A stretch of 64,000 nucleotides of DNA from Neurospora crassa OR74A. Its lineage: Eukaryota; Ascomycota; Sordariomycetes; Sordariales; Sordariaceae. The position numbers and the translations under genes are program-made. Under the pieces are notes generated by a model, which did no database searches, was not told where the DNA came from, and saw only the letters and a program-made list of their open reading frames with translations. Shown here in pieces: positions 27,460 through 37,802 of the stretch. Each line of letters starts with the position of its first letter. Within the stretch, counting starts at the first letter, position 1. The stretch is from positions 5,807,917-5,871,916 of the forward strand of contig NC_026501.1 in assembly GCF_000182925.2 (NCBI RefSeq). The letters run 5' to 3'.

Positions 27460-27900
27460 ATGTCTCCAATACACGCCATCCACTCCATGGATAGCAAAAA
27501 GCTCCCAAGTCAACGGAGCATCAATCATCGAAGCGAAACCACCCCAGGCATCATCACCTACTCTGATGCCAGCCGAGAAAAGCACCAGCATCCGCAAACC
27601 CTACCCAAGCCACTACAAGAGCAGCAGCAACAGCTACACGACTATCTTGTTGGAAACAGGAGTTGCAAGCCGACAACGACCCCCATCGAGTGTTGGCTGA
27701 AGGAAGATATCCGAGAGCAGCCTTGGACTGATCTCCGTGTTCCAACAAGGAATTTACCACAGTCAGGGGCATGGGTTGAGGAGTTATCACCAGAGGTAGT
27801 AGAGCTGGATGATCTGACTCTGAACCTAGATCTGGAGCAGTTATCGCTTTCAACTTTAACGGTGTCGATGTTGGGAAGCGAGTCAACTCCCTGCGGCTGA
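27460..27900 (+). CDS. Hypothetical protein, 146 residues, doubtful
   Basis: A single uninterrupted ORF from ATG to TGA. The first half uses many C-ending codons and reads TPGIITYSDASREKHQH, then a short Gln run; the second half has an acidic leucine-rich stretch (ELDDLTLNLDLEQLS). There is no signal peptide, membrane helix or known domain. It stands alone between the zinc-finger gene and the tRNA. It could be a small lineage-specific gene, a last exon, or chance. Confidence 0.3.
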   Translation: MSPIHAIHSMDSKKLPSQRSINHRSETTPGIITYSDASREKHQHPQTLPKPLQEQQQQLHDYLVGNRSCKPTTTPIECWLKEDIREQPWTDLRVPTRNLPQSGAWVEELSPEVVELDDLTLNLDLEQLSLSTLTVSMLGSESTPCG

Positions 27901-29328
27901 GGCCCCGCCACCGTTGTTATCTTCCTTATCTAATACGGAGTCTTCTTCGTCGTCAATCACAGCGAGAAGGTTGTGACGAGGCGGAACCCCGGTTATGTTG
28001 CTAGTGGAGGATCTCTCTCTGATGGATTCAAACGGCCATCTTAGGTATCGTCTGCCCGAAAAACTTTGAATGCATTCAATGCTGGGCGTTCTGAGCATGA
28101 CGGTGATTCTTTGAAAGCTTTAGCAAAGGAGTAGAAAGGGGAGACTTGCTTTGAAGAAAAAGAGACGTCCATTTCGGCTACTCTGAGCCTGGCGGTAGTG
28201 AGGTTGTTGCAACGGTGTACTGGTTGGATGGCTCCTGCTTTGAGATTCCCGTCCATATTTACACTCTTTTTTTGCAATACAGCGAGCGACAGAGCCTGCT
28301 TCTTTCTTTTCTTCCTGTACTTTGAGTACCAATCTAACACCATGTATACGCAGCCCGCGTCTACAATTCAGACTATCAGGTAGTTCATTACCAATGGCGT
28401 TCGTTCCCGTCTCCTCTCCAATGATCCTAATTCACCGCGCTGTTGTGGTACCCAAGACAGGGCTCACGCAAAGATCGTGTAGAGGTATCCGCAGGTTCTT
28501 CGCTACTACTTCACTACCAAAAACTACTACCTACCCAGTTTCAGGGTCTCAACATGATTGAACCCAAAAAATGGCTTCGGACAGATCGACAATGTGACTT
28601 TACACCCAGATACTCGAGCGTTTACGCAAAATTCAAGCTGGATATAGAATGCGGAATGGAATAGGAAGTGATCAGGAAATCTCTCAAGTATATGCCGTGA
28701 TCTGACCAGATGGTACAGACTCAGTTTGAGTGATGCGCGTAAGTGGCTCACCCTTGGTCAGTCACTCAGTAAAGCCGTCGAGAAAGGATAAGTACACAAA
28801 GCGTGTCCCAAACCCTCGGTTATTCTCACTCACGACTTTGATCAAGGTCTGAAGCACCTAGCTTCTGTTATCAGTCGTGGCTTTGTCCACGCTCGTTCTT
28901 GAGCTTGGGTTGTCGGTGAGCTCCTTGGCCTCGGAAACACCCAGACCTGATGACAGTAAAGGGATGATGATGAGGAGGAGGAGGAGGAGGAGGAGGAGGA
29001 GGAGAGAGGGAAGGACAGGAGTGCGAAGAATCAGCGAGTGTTCGTTGAATTTGAAACGGTAATTTGGAAGAGCGAGTGGGGCAGAAATATATCGGGGCTG
29101 TGGTTCAATGGATGATGTGCTCCGCCCTTTTCGAAATAACAATCAAAGAGGAGGGGGTGCTTGTGAAGGATGGGGAGTAAGACAGGACTTTTTGGGACGG
29201 AAGAAACAAAGCTGGTGGTCTGCGGAAGGGTCAGCCTATCTACTGCATACATACTGCTGTGGTATCCACCAAATTGACGTGGACCGTATAGGGGAGCGCT
29301 GCGTGTCAAGTTATCAACTATCGTCAAC
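27901..29328. other. Intergenic, no supported gene
   Basis: Contains a purine-rich GAT/GAG trinucleotide microsatellite at about 28963-29005. ORFs on either strand are short and without coding character. Confidence 0.55.
28963..29005 (+). repeat. (GAT)n(GAG)n microsatellite
   Basis: A few GAT units followed by about twelve GAG/AGG units, all purine on the plus strand after the first bases, in non-coding DNA upstream of the tRNA gene. Confidence 0.8.
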
Positions 29329-29400
29329 AGCTGCATGGCGCAGCGGAAGCGCGCCGGGCTCATAACCCGGAGGTCACTCGATCGAAACGAGTTGCAGCTA
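29329..29400 (+). tRNA. Initiator tRNA-Met (CAT)
   Basis: A complete 72-nt cloverleaf with no intron. The acceptor stem is AGCTGCA (29329-29335) with TGCAGCT (29393-29399) and discriminator A29400. The D stem is GCGC/GCGC. The anticodon arm is CCGGG-CTCATAA-CCCGG with anticodon CAT at 29361-29363. The T arm is ACTCG-ATCGAAA-CGAGT. The A1:U72 pair, the GGG:CCC pairs in the anticodon stem and AUCGAAA in place of TPsiCG are marks of eukaryotic cytoplasmic initiators rather than elongator Met tRNA. Pyrimidine-rich sequence with TTTTT follows from about 29410 and would terminate RNA polymerase III. Confidence 0.95.
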
Positions 29401-30615
29401 CATGACAATTTCTTTTTCTATTTTGACTTTTAAACGAGCCGCTTCTTCTCCTCGACATTTCTTTACTGACTCCTTTTTCCACTCTTATGAATTTTTTTAA
29501 TTTTTTATTTTAATTTTTTTTTCCACCAGCGGAATACCTTGAACCCTTACCCAGTCACAGTCCTAACCGCATTCGACATTGGACGAGTACCCCGACGCCC
29601 TGCTTCATGTCGGCGCGCTACGCGGCTGCGGACAAGGATGGCACTGCAATGCACAGGAAACTGCACGATTAGCGTGGATAAGGGACCTCTTGGTCGCTCC
29701 TTGGCGAGTAACATCATGATGAGGGGCAGCTTTCAGGTGATGCTGTTTGGACACCACTCTTGCTTGTCTTGCATTTTTGTGATCCGGTACTCGGGAAGCG
29801 CCCAGGTCTTCCATTTTTTGGAGTTTGTGTCTCCGTGAATGGACACACCATACGTAGTAATATCCTCTTTCAAAGGCGGGGTGTCGAGTTTGAGGTTCTT
29901 CCGTCCGTCATCGAGCTCGTTGAACACAGATCCCAAAGTACATCGCCGGCATGATGTGTGTGTGGATGGGCGGCAGTGCATCATCGCCATCAGCAAATCG
30001 AGAAGAAATGGGCAACACGACAAGCAGGAATCCCGCACCAGCGGAGTACCATTGGAGTGGGGGAACAGCTCGCTACGGCTGTGGTTGGTTGGCGCCTGGG
30101 TTTCACACTGCAGTAGATCAAAGACATGGTGTGCTGCTCCAAGGGTTCGGTTCCCGCTTGTGATTGTGAATGTGTGGTGGTGCTTCAAAGATAAAGAAAG
30201 AGGCAAGCAGCCAACAAGTTCACGAGACCGTTGAAAAGACGTGTATCTTCCGTTCTCCCGTATCTCTTCATTTTCTCTTCTTTCTTCTGCCCACATGATG
30301 CATCGCAGAAAGCTGCTGTGGAGAGAGCTCTAGACAGAGCTATCAGGCCGAGAGAACAAAGAACGAAAACCGCAGAAATCGGCAGTGTTGTGTGACGCCG
30401 GAAGAATTGGAGTTTCAAGCACTTGTGGTGTCTCGGGCATCGACTCGAACGGAAGCACACCTCTTTAGGTTCACGACGGGGTTACACAAAACGCGCGACG
30501 TCTTATCACGACCTCCAACACGGCGGCCTGTAAACAACAGGGCAGTTCAAAGACAAGAAAGAACAAGGGCGAGATATCCAAATCAGGGCCGGAAAGCTGG
30601 GACGAAGCAGACGGG
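29401..30615. other. Intergenic between tRNA and MFS gene
   Basis: Starts with T-rich sequence that suits a polymerase III terminator, with an A/T-rich patch at 29489-29523. No supported protein gene. Confidence 0.55.
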
Positions 30616-33461
30616 ATGGATGTTCCAACAACAGGCCCCGCCCGTGCAGATACAAACCCTGACCCACCGGACGCTGCCATCATCCCAACTTCAAAACAAC
30701 AGGATAATCCTCGTCATGAAGAGACAGCAACAGAGACGACCGCCGAGTCCAGCCTGTTTTCTAAGGCCATTCTCTGGTCGCAATCACAGTGGCAGTCACA
30801 ACTGACGACGACGCGCGGCAGGTCCGGGAGTAGCCCACAACGACCGCCATCCTCCTCCGGTTCCGTATCTCCGCACCGAATAACACCAAGCGCAACATCA
30901 CCACCGCCGCCTCTCGCTATCCATACCGGCGATCCCAGCAGCACCCACGACGGCAACGTGAATTACTATCATCATCCACTTTCAACCAGATTCGACGGTC
31001 GCGGCCATTACAGCCACCGTCGCCTACCTTCGTGTTTTCATGACACCACTTTCGGCCTTACTCAGCCAGACATCAACACCACCATGTCGCTTCTCATAGT
31101 AGTCGCCAAGGCTGCCCAGTTCACCGATGCTTTTCTGACGGCGCTGTTGGTCCCTCTTATTCCCACCATCCTGGAAACCAGAGCGGGAGTACACCACAAG
31201 CATGGTATGTTAAGTTCAAGCAACTGCGCCTTTTCACAGACAGCAGTGATGAACTAACATCTTTTTGCTTTCCAGTGCAGTTTTGGACATCGATCCTTAT
31301 CTCAACATATGGTGGCACATTCGCAGCGGTATCTTGTAAGTCACCAACCTCCATCCGGCGACACACACGCAAGCTTCGTTCAGGTTTTATTGACACTTTT
31401 GACTGCTGTTCAGCATCCGTCCCCTACCTTACCCGCCAAGGCCCTCTTCTTTGGGTCCTCCTGTTCGGCGGGCTTGCTCTAGCGGCGGGCTCCTTTGTCC
31501 TGCTTCAATTCTACCGCAATCTATTCTTCCTCGTCCTCTCACGCGCCCTACACGGTATCGCAGGTGTGGCCATTGCGAGAGCCAGCTCCAGCTTGGTTGC
31601 CGGTGTGGTCTTGACTGCCAGCGAAGGCGATGATGAAGAGGGCGGAGGCGACGACGAAACTGCTGCTGTCGACGTGCTGACATGGATGACACCGGCGTTT
31701 ATCCAGAATTTCGCCATCTCGGTCGGCCCGGTGTCTGCAGGATTGCTGCATGGTTTCTTTGGCGGGCAGGCGGCGGTCTTTACACTGGCTTATGCCGTTA
31801 TTGCTTTGACGGTTGTGTTTGGAAGTCTCGTAGCGGTGTTACTGCCGCCGGGCAGATATCCCAGGGCAAGAGGCGATCGACACGAGGCAGAGGGTCTCCT
31901 TGCCTCTCGTGAAGATTCGCGAAACTATGGAACTCTCTCCTCCGGCGGGGGGTATTCCTCGAGAGAAGTGTCTCCCTGCCATGTCTCCAACCGATCGATC
32001 AGACGGCCCAGCCTGGCGGCCTCCGAAGTTACTGGTACTCAAGAGGGAGTGCTGACGCCCTCCATGTTGCGACTTGTTGTGCCCATGGGAGGATACATCG
32101 CACTTAGCCTGATCGGATCAGCGCTACAAAGTGTGCTACCGATTTTCGTGCAGCGAACATTCGAATGGCCCATGGCTGCCAGCGGCTTCGTCTTCGTCCC
32201 CCTTTCGGCTCCGGCGGCTTTGGTCGGCCTCTTAACGACCCCGCTTACGGCACGGTACGCGCAGGCTTCTCGATTGCTAACATCATTCGGTTTCATTGCG
32301 GCTGCTCCAGCTTTCACTTGTCTAGGCGGGTTGACCCAGAACAAGATGACCGTTCAGACGGCACTACTGGCTACCCTTGGCTGGATCTCTGTAGCCTTCG
32401 GTCTCTGCGGCGAGCCGTTAGTGAAGGAGATTCTCGATGCAGTCGCCGGTGGAGAGGATGTACTTGGAACGGGTGGCCTGTCAACTGGCGCAGCAAAGGC
32501 TGAAAGTCTACCCAGTCTCGCCAATGCCTGGGGCAGTTTCGTTGGCCCACTTCTTGTTGTAGCCGTTATGGGAGTTTCGGGCTGGGGAGGGCTGACTACA
32601 ACGCTTTCATGGGTGTGCGGGTGCGCAGGACTAACCGCATTATTCTTCTTGGGCGGGCTGCTCACCGAAGCCAATTTTGAGAGCGCCGGAACATCGTCAG
32701 CAGATTCGTCTGACGAGGAGGCGGCACCTTTGCTGGACAAGGGCGATCCGCCTGACAGGTCGCCTTACTACCAAGATCCACATACAAGCCATAGTGGAGG
32801 TCTTGACAAGCTTCATCACGAAATTCTCCATGCACCTAAAACGGAGCGGAGCAACTTGACATCGGGATCGAGCAGCTCCTCCACGAGCAAGACTCGTCGC
32901 CGACAATTTAGCGTAGGCAACTTTTCCCTCGCAACCACCACGCAGTCCACGCTGCCACCGGGCGAAGGTTTTCAGCCAGACGGCTCTACAGCCTCCCAAC
33001 TCCGCTTTCAAGCATCCTTCGAGACCGACTTACCGATCCCGGCACGTCTCCAGAACCCCGAGCATCGCCTCCTTATGAAGATGGTTCCTCACCTGCCGGA
33101 GACAGATCCGCTCCTGGTTACTGGAAACCGCTACGCGGTTGATCAATCCTCAAAACAGTCAAACAAGAACGGCGACGAAGAATCCGTGGACTCTAAAAGC
33201 AAGAAGCACGTAGTGGTATTCGAAGAGGGCGCGGCGCCGCCTGAGCTGCTCCAAAGCCGACCACATTACATCGTAGCCATCAATCGCGATGGTTCGCCTG
33301 AGGTGTTGTCAAAGGCTGATCCGAAGTTACATGATCTTGCAATGCACATCTCGGAGGAGACGACAGACGAAGCGGCCGAGCAAGAGTTGCCAGAGGGCTC
33401 GAGGCGGTATGTGGTAGTGGTGCTGAACGAAGGTGAGACGGGGCTGGAACTGACTGATTGA
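30616..33461 (+). CDS. Major facilitator superfamily transporter with long soluble tails
   Basis: Three exons: 30616-31204, 31276-31335 and 31414-33461; 898 residues. Twelve hydrophobic helices are visible. The first is AAQFTDAFLTALLVPLIP, just after Met157. Helix 4 carries SRALHGIAGVAIARASS, an MFS-type segment. Helices 7-12 follow a ~100-residue cytosolic loop. The general shape is that of vesicular-amine/drug:proton antiporters; the substrate cannot be told. The N-terminal 156 residues are Pro/Ser/Thr-rich and disordered. The C-terminal ~240 residues form a charged soluble tail with two similar hydrophobic segments, HYIVAINRDGSPEV and RYVVVVLNEGETGLEL. A start at Met157 (31084) would give 742 residues with a normal short N-terminus, so the start is uncertain. 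Confidence 0.85.
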
Positions 33462-34225
33462 GTTTGGATAATGGAGGCCAGGCAACGGCTAGGCCCAGTC
33501 ATATTCGGAAGAGAAGAGAAGAGAAGAGAAGAGAAGAGAAGAAAAGAAAAGAGAAGTATACATACCCGAGGCGGAGTTGGATAAGGCCCTCATTTGTTTC
33601 TAGGATTCGGTTTCGCTAGTACGTTTGCATTGTTTGCTCGGGGTTTGATTTCTTTTGGATGTATCGCAATCCATGTTGGATTTCCTTGTCATTATCTTGC
33701 CACCTTGTCTTCATTTCCGTATTTCCATGACGTCGTTCTGTTTGCATTATGTTAGCCAGCAAGATATCTTGAACTGATTCCAGGAGGTTGACATGGAAAG
33801 CACCTTGATGGCCCTGCATGTAATTGGACAATGCGTGGTCGCTGCATGCCCGCCAAACAAAAACCACCTCAGGCACATTGAACCGCCAACAGCTCAAGGA
33901 CTTGACCCTGTTATGTTTGGCAATCGGCGGGGGATGCGGGGTGTTAGCGTTCCGGGCCTGCTGATCCGCTAAAGCTTAACACTGAGGTTGAACCTTATCA
34001 ATGCCTGCCGCAGTTGCATGTAGTGTAGCTTCGATTCGGGAACCTTCAGGACTGGGAACGTCTTCCTCCCGTTGTCATCTCTTTCCGGTTGCTTTCCCCC
34101 ACAACTTTCCCACTTTCTTCTCTTGGGTACAGCAGTCACACGATATCGAATACAATACCCTTATATGCCTGGCATAACCACGTGTATAGTTGAACTCCTC
34201 TACGGAACCACTACCAACACGGACA
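33462..34225. other. Intergenic between MFS and Spt8 genes
   Basis: Contains the GAGAA microsatellite at 33507-33556 and then promoter sequence for the Spt8 gene. No supported ORF. Confidence 0.6.
33507..33556 (+). repeat. (GAGAA)n microsatellite
   Basis: About ten pentamer units, the last few imperfect (GAAAA), directly downstream of the MFS stop codon and probably within its 3' untranslated region. Confidence 0.9.
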
Positions 34226-36334
34226 ATGGACGAAGACGATCGAGAATACGGAAGCTCCGACAATGAGCAGGACGAGCTCATGGAGGACGCTGATGATGCC
34301 GAGAACGACACCTACGGCGAAGACTTTAATGAAGACGAAGAGGAAGACCAGGAAGACCAAGACGAGCCCGAGCGAGACCCAGAACCCGAACCGGAAGCAG
34401 AACCCTTCGACGAATCCCAAGCACAAAACGCCCACGACCCAAACGCCGCCGACCAAACCACGTCCCAGACAGCCAGACGCGTCTCCGCGACACCTTCAGG
34501 CTCGGGATCAGGGGCAAAATGGCGACCAACGATAAGACCAGAGTACATTACGGCTTCCACCTACGACATCGTTCCTACCATGGCCGCCCCACAAGCCACC
34601 AGCATCAATGCCATAGCCGTCACCCCGGACATGCGCTACTGGTTGACGGGCGGATCCGACGGCTACATTCGAAAGTTTGACGGCATAGCCACAATCAATG
34701 GCAAGCAACAACTCACTGTCGCCCAGAAGCATCCGTTTGTTGACAGTGTTGTCAAGTCCGGAGTGCTCATGAGCTATTGGGACAACCAGGAGTGGACAGG
34801 ACAGAACACTAGAGATGACGACAGGATTCTGTCTCCGGTATACAGTCTAGCGGTGCACCGTCAGGCTTTGTGGGCTCTGAGTGGTCTAGAAAGCGGTGGC
34901 ATCAACTTACAGAGCGTGAGGCACGACGAGGGAAAGAGGATACACTGCCTGCGGACGAACGGGCACACTAATGCTGTTAGCGTGCTACAACTGGCGCCTG
35001 ATGAGAAGAGTGTGCTGAGTGGGAGTTGGGACAAGACGGTGCTGGACTGGGACCTCAACGATGGCTCGGTTATACGGCGGTTCGAGGGCAGCGGTGGACA
35101 AATATCGGCCATTGAGTTACGACCGACTTCGGGTGCTCCGATCCCAGCCGAGGCGAGCGATCCCGAGATCATCACGGACACTTTCGAGAGTAACAACTCG
35201 AAGCCAGTTTTGAACGGCTTTTTCTCTAATGGCGCGCATGGCGATATGGATACGACGGGGCAATCCAATGCGAACGACGGCGCCGTGAATGATGTCCCGT
35301 CACCAGAACATGAGTCGCTGTTCGGTAGTCCTGCAGGGTCACTCTTCGGGGACAACGAAACAATAGGCGGTGGGAATGCCTTTGGGGATGATGACGACGA
35401 CAATGAGTTTTCCAGAGCTATGGGCATGGAACTCGAGGAGGAACAGAAAAACCAAGGGCACACCGACGATTTCCCAATGGGGGATACCGACACAATAATG
35501 GACACGAACACTGCTCAGGGACCCGGGCTCAATGCCATCGAGCCAGCCGAGAACGGGACCATCAACATGGACACATTTAACGGCGACTCTAGTCACACTA
35601 TGTCAGACTTCGGACACCAACCAGCCACGAACCCCGAGCAACAAACCCAGCAACATCAGGAACAACAACAACCACCACGAGACCAGAACCCCATCCACCC
35701 AACTGAGCACGAACCTATCCCCTTCGAGCCCATCGCCCCAGCCTCCCCCAGCATGGTTGTCAACACAGCCCCTCCTCCTGCCCCGCAAAACGACGACACC
35801 CAAACGGCCCCCAACATCTTCATGGCCGCCTCCATTGACGGCACCATCCGTATCTGGGACCGACGGGTCCCCGACCCCGTCGCTCGTATCGGCAACCGGC
35901 GCGGCGTCCCGCCCTGGTGCATGGGCGCCTGCTGGTCCGTCGATGGCAACTGGATCTATGCCGGCCGACGTAACGGCACGGTCGAAGAATTCAGTATCCA
36001 CAAGGCGCGCGGCGGGTGGCAGCCCGAGCGCACCCTGAAATTTCCCAACGGCAGCGGAGCCGTCAGTTGCGTGCGGCCCATGGCCAACGGGCGACATATT
36101 ATCTGCGCGTCGCACGACATTTTGCGGTTGTGGGACTTGCAGGGCGAGACGCAAGCGACGAAGCATTCCAAAGTGCCTTTTGTGGTTGTCCCCGGTCCCC
36201 CCAAGGCGGGCGTCATTTCAAGTCTGTATATCGATCCCACGAGCAGGATTATGATCTCGGCGGCGGGGACCAGGGGGTGGGATGGTACGTCGACGGAGGT
36301 GTTGATTGGGTACGAGATTTCACCGGTGAAGTAA
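34226..36334 (+). CDS. SAGA complex subunit Spt8 (WD40)
   Basis: Spt8 is a WD-repeat subunit of the SAGA coactivator that helps control TBP at promoters. A single exon of 702 residues starts at the first ATG (MDEDDREYGSS). The N-terminal ~70 residues are strongly acidic, as in known Spt8 proteins. The family block RPEYITASTYDIVPTMAAP follows, then WD units such as DMRYWLTGGSDGYIRKFDG, SVLSGSWDKTVLDWDLNDG and IFMAASIDGTIRIWDRRVP. About 200 residues of acidic, Gln/Pro-rich low-complexity sequence interrupt the propeller between the third and the later blades. The protein ends IGYEISPVK. It is intronless, unlike most neighbours. Confidence 0.93.
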   Translation: MDEDDREYGSSDNEQDELMEDADDAENDTYGEDFNEDEEEDQEDQDEPERDPEPEPEAEPFDESQAQNAHDPNAADQTTSQTARRVSATPSGSGSGAKWRPTIRPEYITASTYDIVPTMAAPQATSINAIAVTPDMRYWLTGGSDGYIRKFDGIATINGKQQLTVAQKHPFVDSVVKSGVLMSYWDNQEWTGQNTRDDDRILSPVYSLAVHRQALWALSGLESGGINLQSVRHDEGKRIHCLRTNGHTNAVSVLQLAPDEKSVLSGSWDKTVLDWDLNDGSVIRRFEGSGGQISAIELRPTSGAPIPAEASDPEIITDTFESNNSKPVLNGFFSNGAHGDMDTTGQSNANDGAVNDVPSPEHESLFGSPAGSLFGDNETIGGGNAFGDDDDDNEFSRAMGMELEEEQKNQGHTDDFPMGDTDTIMDTNTAQGPGLNAIEPAENGTINMDTFNGDSSHTMSDFGHQPATNPEQQTQQHQEQQQPPRDQNPIHPTEHEPIPFEPIAPASPSMVVNTAPPPAPQNDDTQTAPNIFMAASIDGTIRIWDRRVPDPVARIGNRRGVPPWCMGACWSVDGNWIYAGRRNGTVEEFSIHKARGGWQPERTLKFPNGSGAVSCVRPMANGRHIICASHDILRLWDLQGETQATKHSKVPFVVVPGPPKAGVISSLYIDPTSRIMISAAGTRGWDGTSTEVLIGYEISPVK

Positions 36335-37162
36335 GAGGACAACGACGAGTGTCGCGAGAAGGAAAGTTGGCAGAAAAGATCACAAAGGAAGTTGGAAAAC
36401 GCTGTGGTATTGGGTTGTCTTCTTTTCTTCGGTCCTTTCATTATTATCGCCTTCTTCCTAATTTGCCGGACATCCTCTCTTTCTACTACGTTTTGCTTCT
36501 TGACTTCGCTGAGGAGGGTTGAAGTTTTCAACAAGTCAGTCAGTCAGTCCACAGTAAGCTAAATGGATCATGGGCCACAAGACCTATGTGTATTCCGTCG
36601 CCTTTTTCCTTTTCTGTCAGGTTGAAATTCTTCTTGTCTAGTTATACTCATCCTGTCTGGGCTGGCGTTCTATGTTTATTTTGGTAGCGGTTGTTTATAC
36701 CGGTCCCATAGCTAAGTATGCAGCGGTACCTGTATCTTTTGATAAAAGCGTACCAGAAACCCAGATCTCATCACCCACATCATCCACTCCACCACTCCAA
36801 GTTCAACAACAGGGACCAAGAAGCAAAAGACGGTCAGGATTAGCGACTGAAAGAGAGACAGGAACTACAAAGCAAGATTGCACCGCACCTTGAAATAATA
36901 ATTGAAAAAAAAAAAAAAAAAAATTAATTCCAATACTTGGAATTGGCTGGTCGTCGCCGACCCAACTACTAGTCAGGCTCTTCTCTCTCGTTGGATTGGC
37001 GACGTCCTTTACATCAAGCCTAATGTTAGCGTGCCACACCAACATTTCGTCTCTTACGTCTAAGGATCAAATGCAGCTTTGATGCTACAATGGAAGACAT
37101 GCCAAAAAGGCAACCAGAGGGTTCACTCCGGGTACGGATTGTTTTAATATCCCATATACGTA
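36335..37162. other. Intergenic, no supported gene
   Basis: 3' flank of the Spt8 gene. An A19 tract lies at 36905-36923. No coding signal was seen. Confidence 0.6.
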
Positions 37163-37362
37163 CAGTAGATACCCTAGTAAATGCAACCCCCAGAAAATGC
37201 AAGTCCATACAAAGGTACTTAGTGATTGCAACTGGGCTGGTGGCCCGGATTCAATTATCATGTAACTGGGACCTTAGTAATTGCAAAATGCCATGTAAAC
37301 GCAACTTTTCCCGATCCTCTCCAAAGAGCCTGGATTAGTTGCATTTACTAGGGTATCTACTG
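37163..37362. mobile_element. MITE, pogo/Tc1-mariner-like, TA target site
   Basis: A 200-bp non-coding element bounded by perfect 25-bp terminal inverted repeats at 37163-37187 and 37338-37362 (5' end CAGTAGATACCCTAGTAAAT...). A TA dinucleotide flanks each side (37161-37162 and 37363-37364), as expected for TA-inserting DNA transposons; CAG-beginning ends fit the pogo/Fot1 branch. Inside are further copies of an AATTGCAA/AAATGCAA-type motif in both orientations. No transposase is encoded, so it would depend on an autonomous element elsewhere. It shows no RIP signature; it is shorter than the few-hundred-base length RIP needs. Identical ends suggest a fairly recent insertion. Confidence 0.88.
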
Positions 37363-37802
37363 TACCAGGGGGCGGGGGTGCTGACACGGGCCCCCACATT
37401 TCTCCTCAAAACAACAACATCACACACATGTTTGACCAAAGTAGACAACAACCCAAACGCCTATCCTTGTATAGTCCCTACAACTAACATTTTTTCCGTT
37501 ACATATCTCATTCATCATGAAAGACCGCGGCGGAGCACCACCGCTCAACAATCAAGTCCCATCCGAGGACGCCCAAGCGACCTAACAAGTCACCAGCAAC
37601 CAGCACGCTGGATACGACCAGGAGATGGAGGTTGACTCCCAATCCGTTCCTGACCAAAGTTTGATGCATCTACAAACTTCTTCATGTCTCGTCATCTCAC
37701 ACCACAGAACAACAACAATCATTTCGCCAACTCAATTTGGAACCTCATCCGCGACGAGGGATCTGCGCACTCAGTGTTAGCTTCCAACTTTTGGCAAAAT
37801 AT
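37363..37802. other. Intergenic between the MITE and the oxidase gene
   Basis: Holds the 3' flank of the minus-strand galactose oxidase-like gene. A short plus ORF here begins within the MITE and has no coding character. Confidence 0.55.

Noticed and set aside
34211-34456. Hydrophobic minus ORF rich in Val/Phe/Gly
   Set aside because: It is the complement of the acidic N-terminus of Spt8, which makes apparent hydrophobic peptides in antisense.
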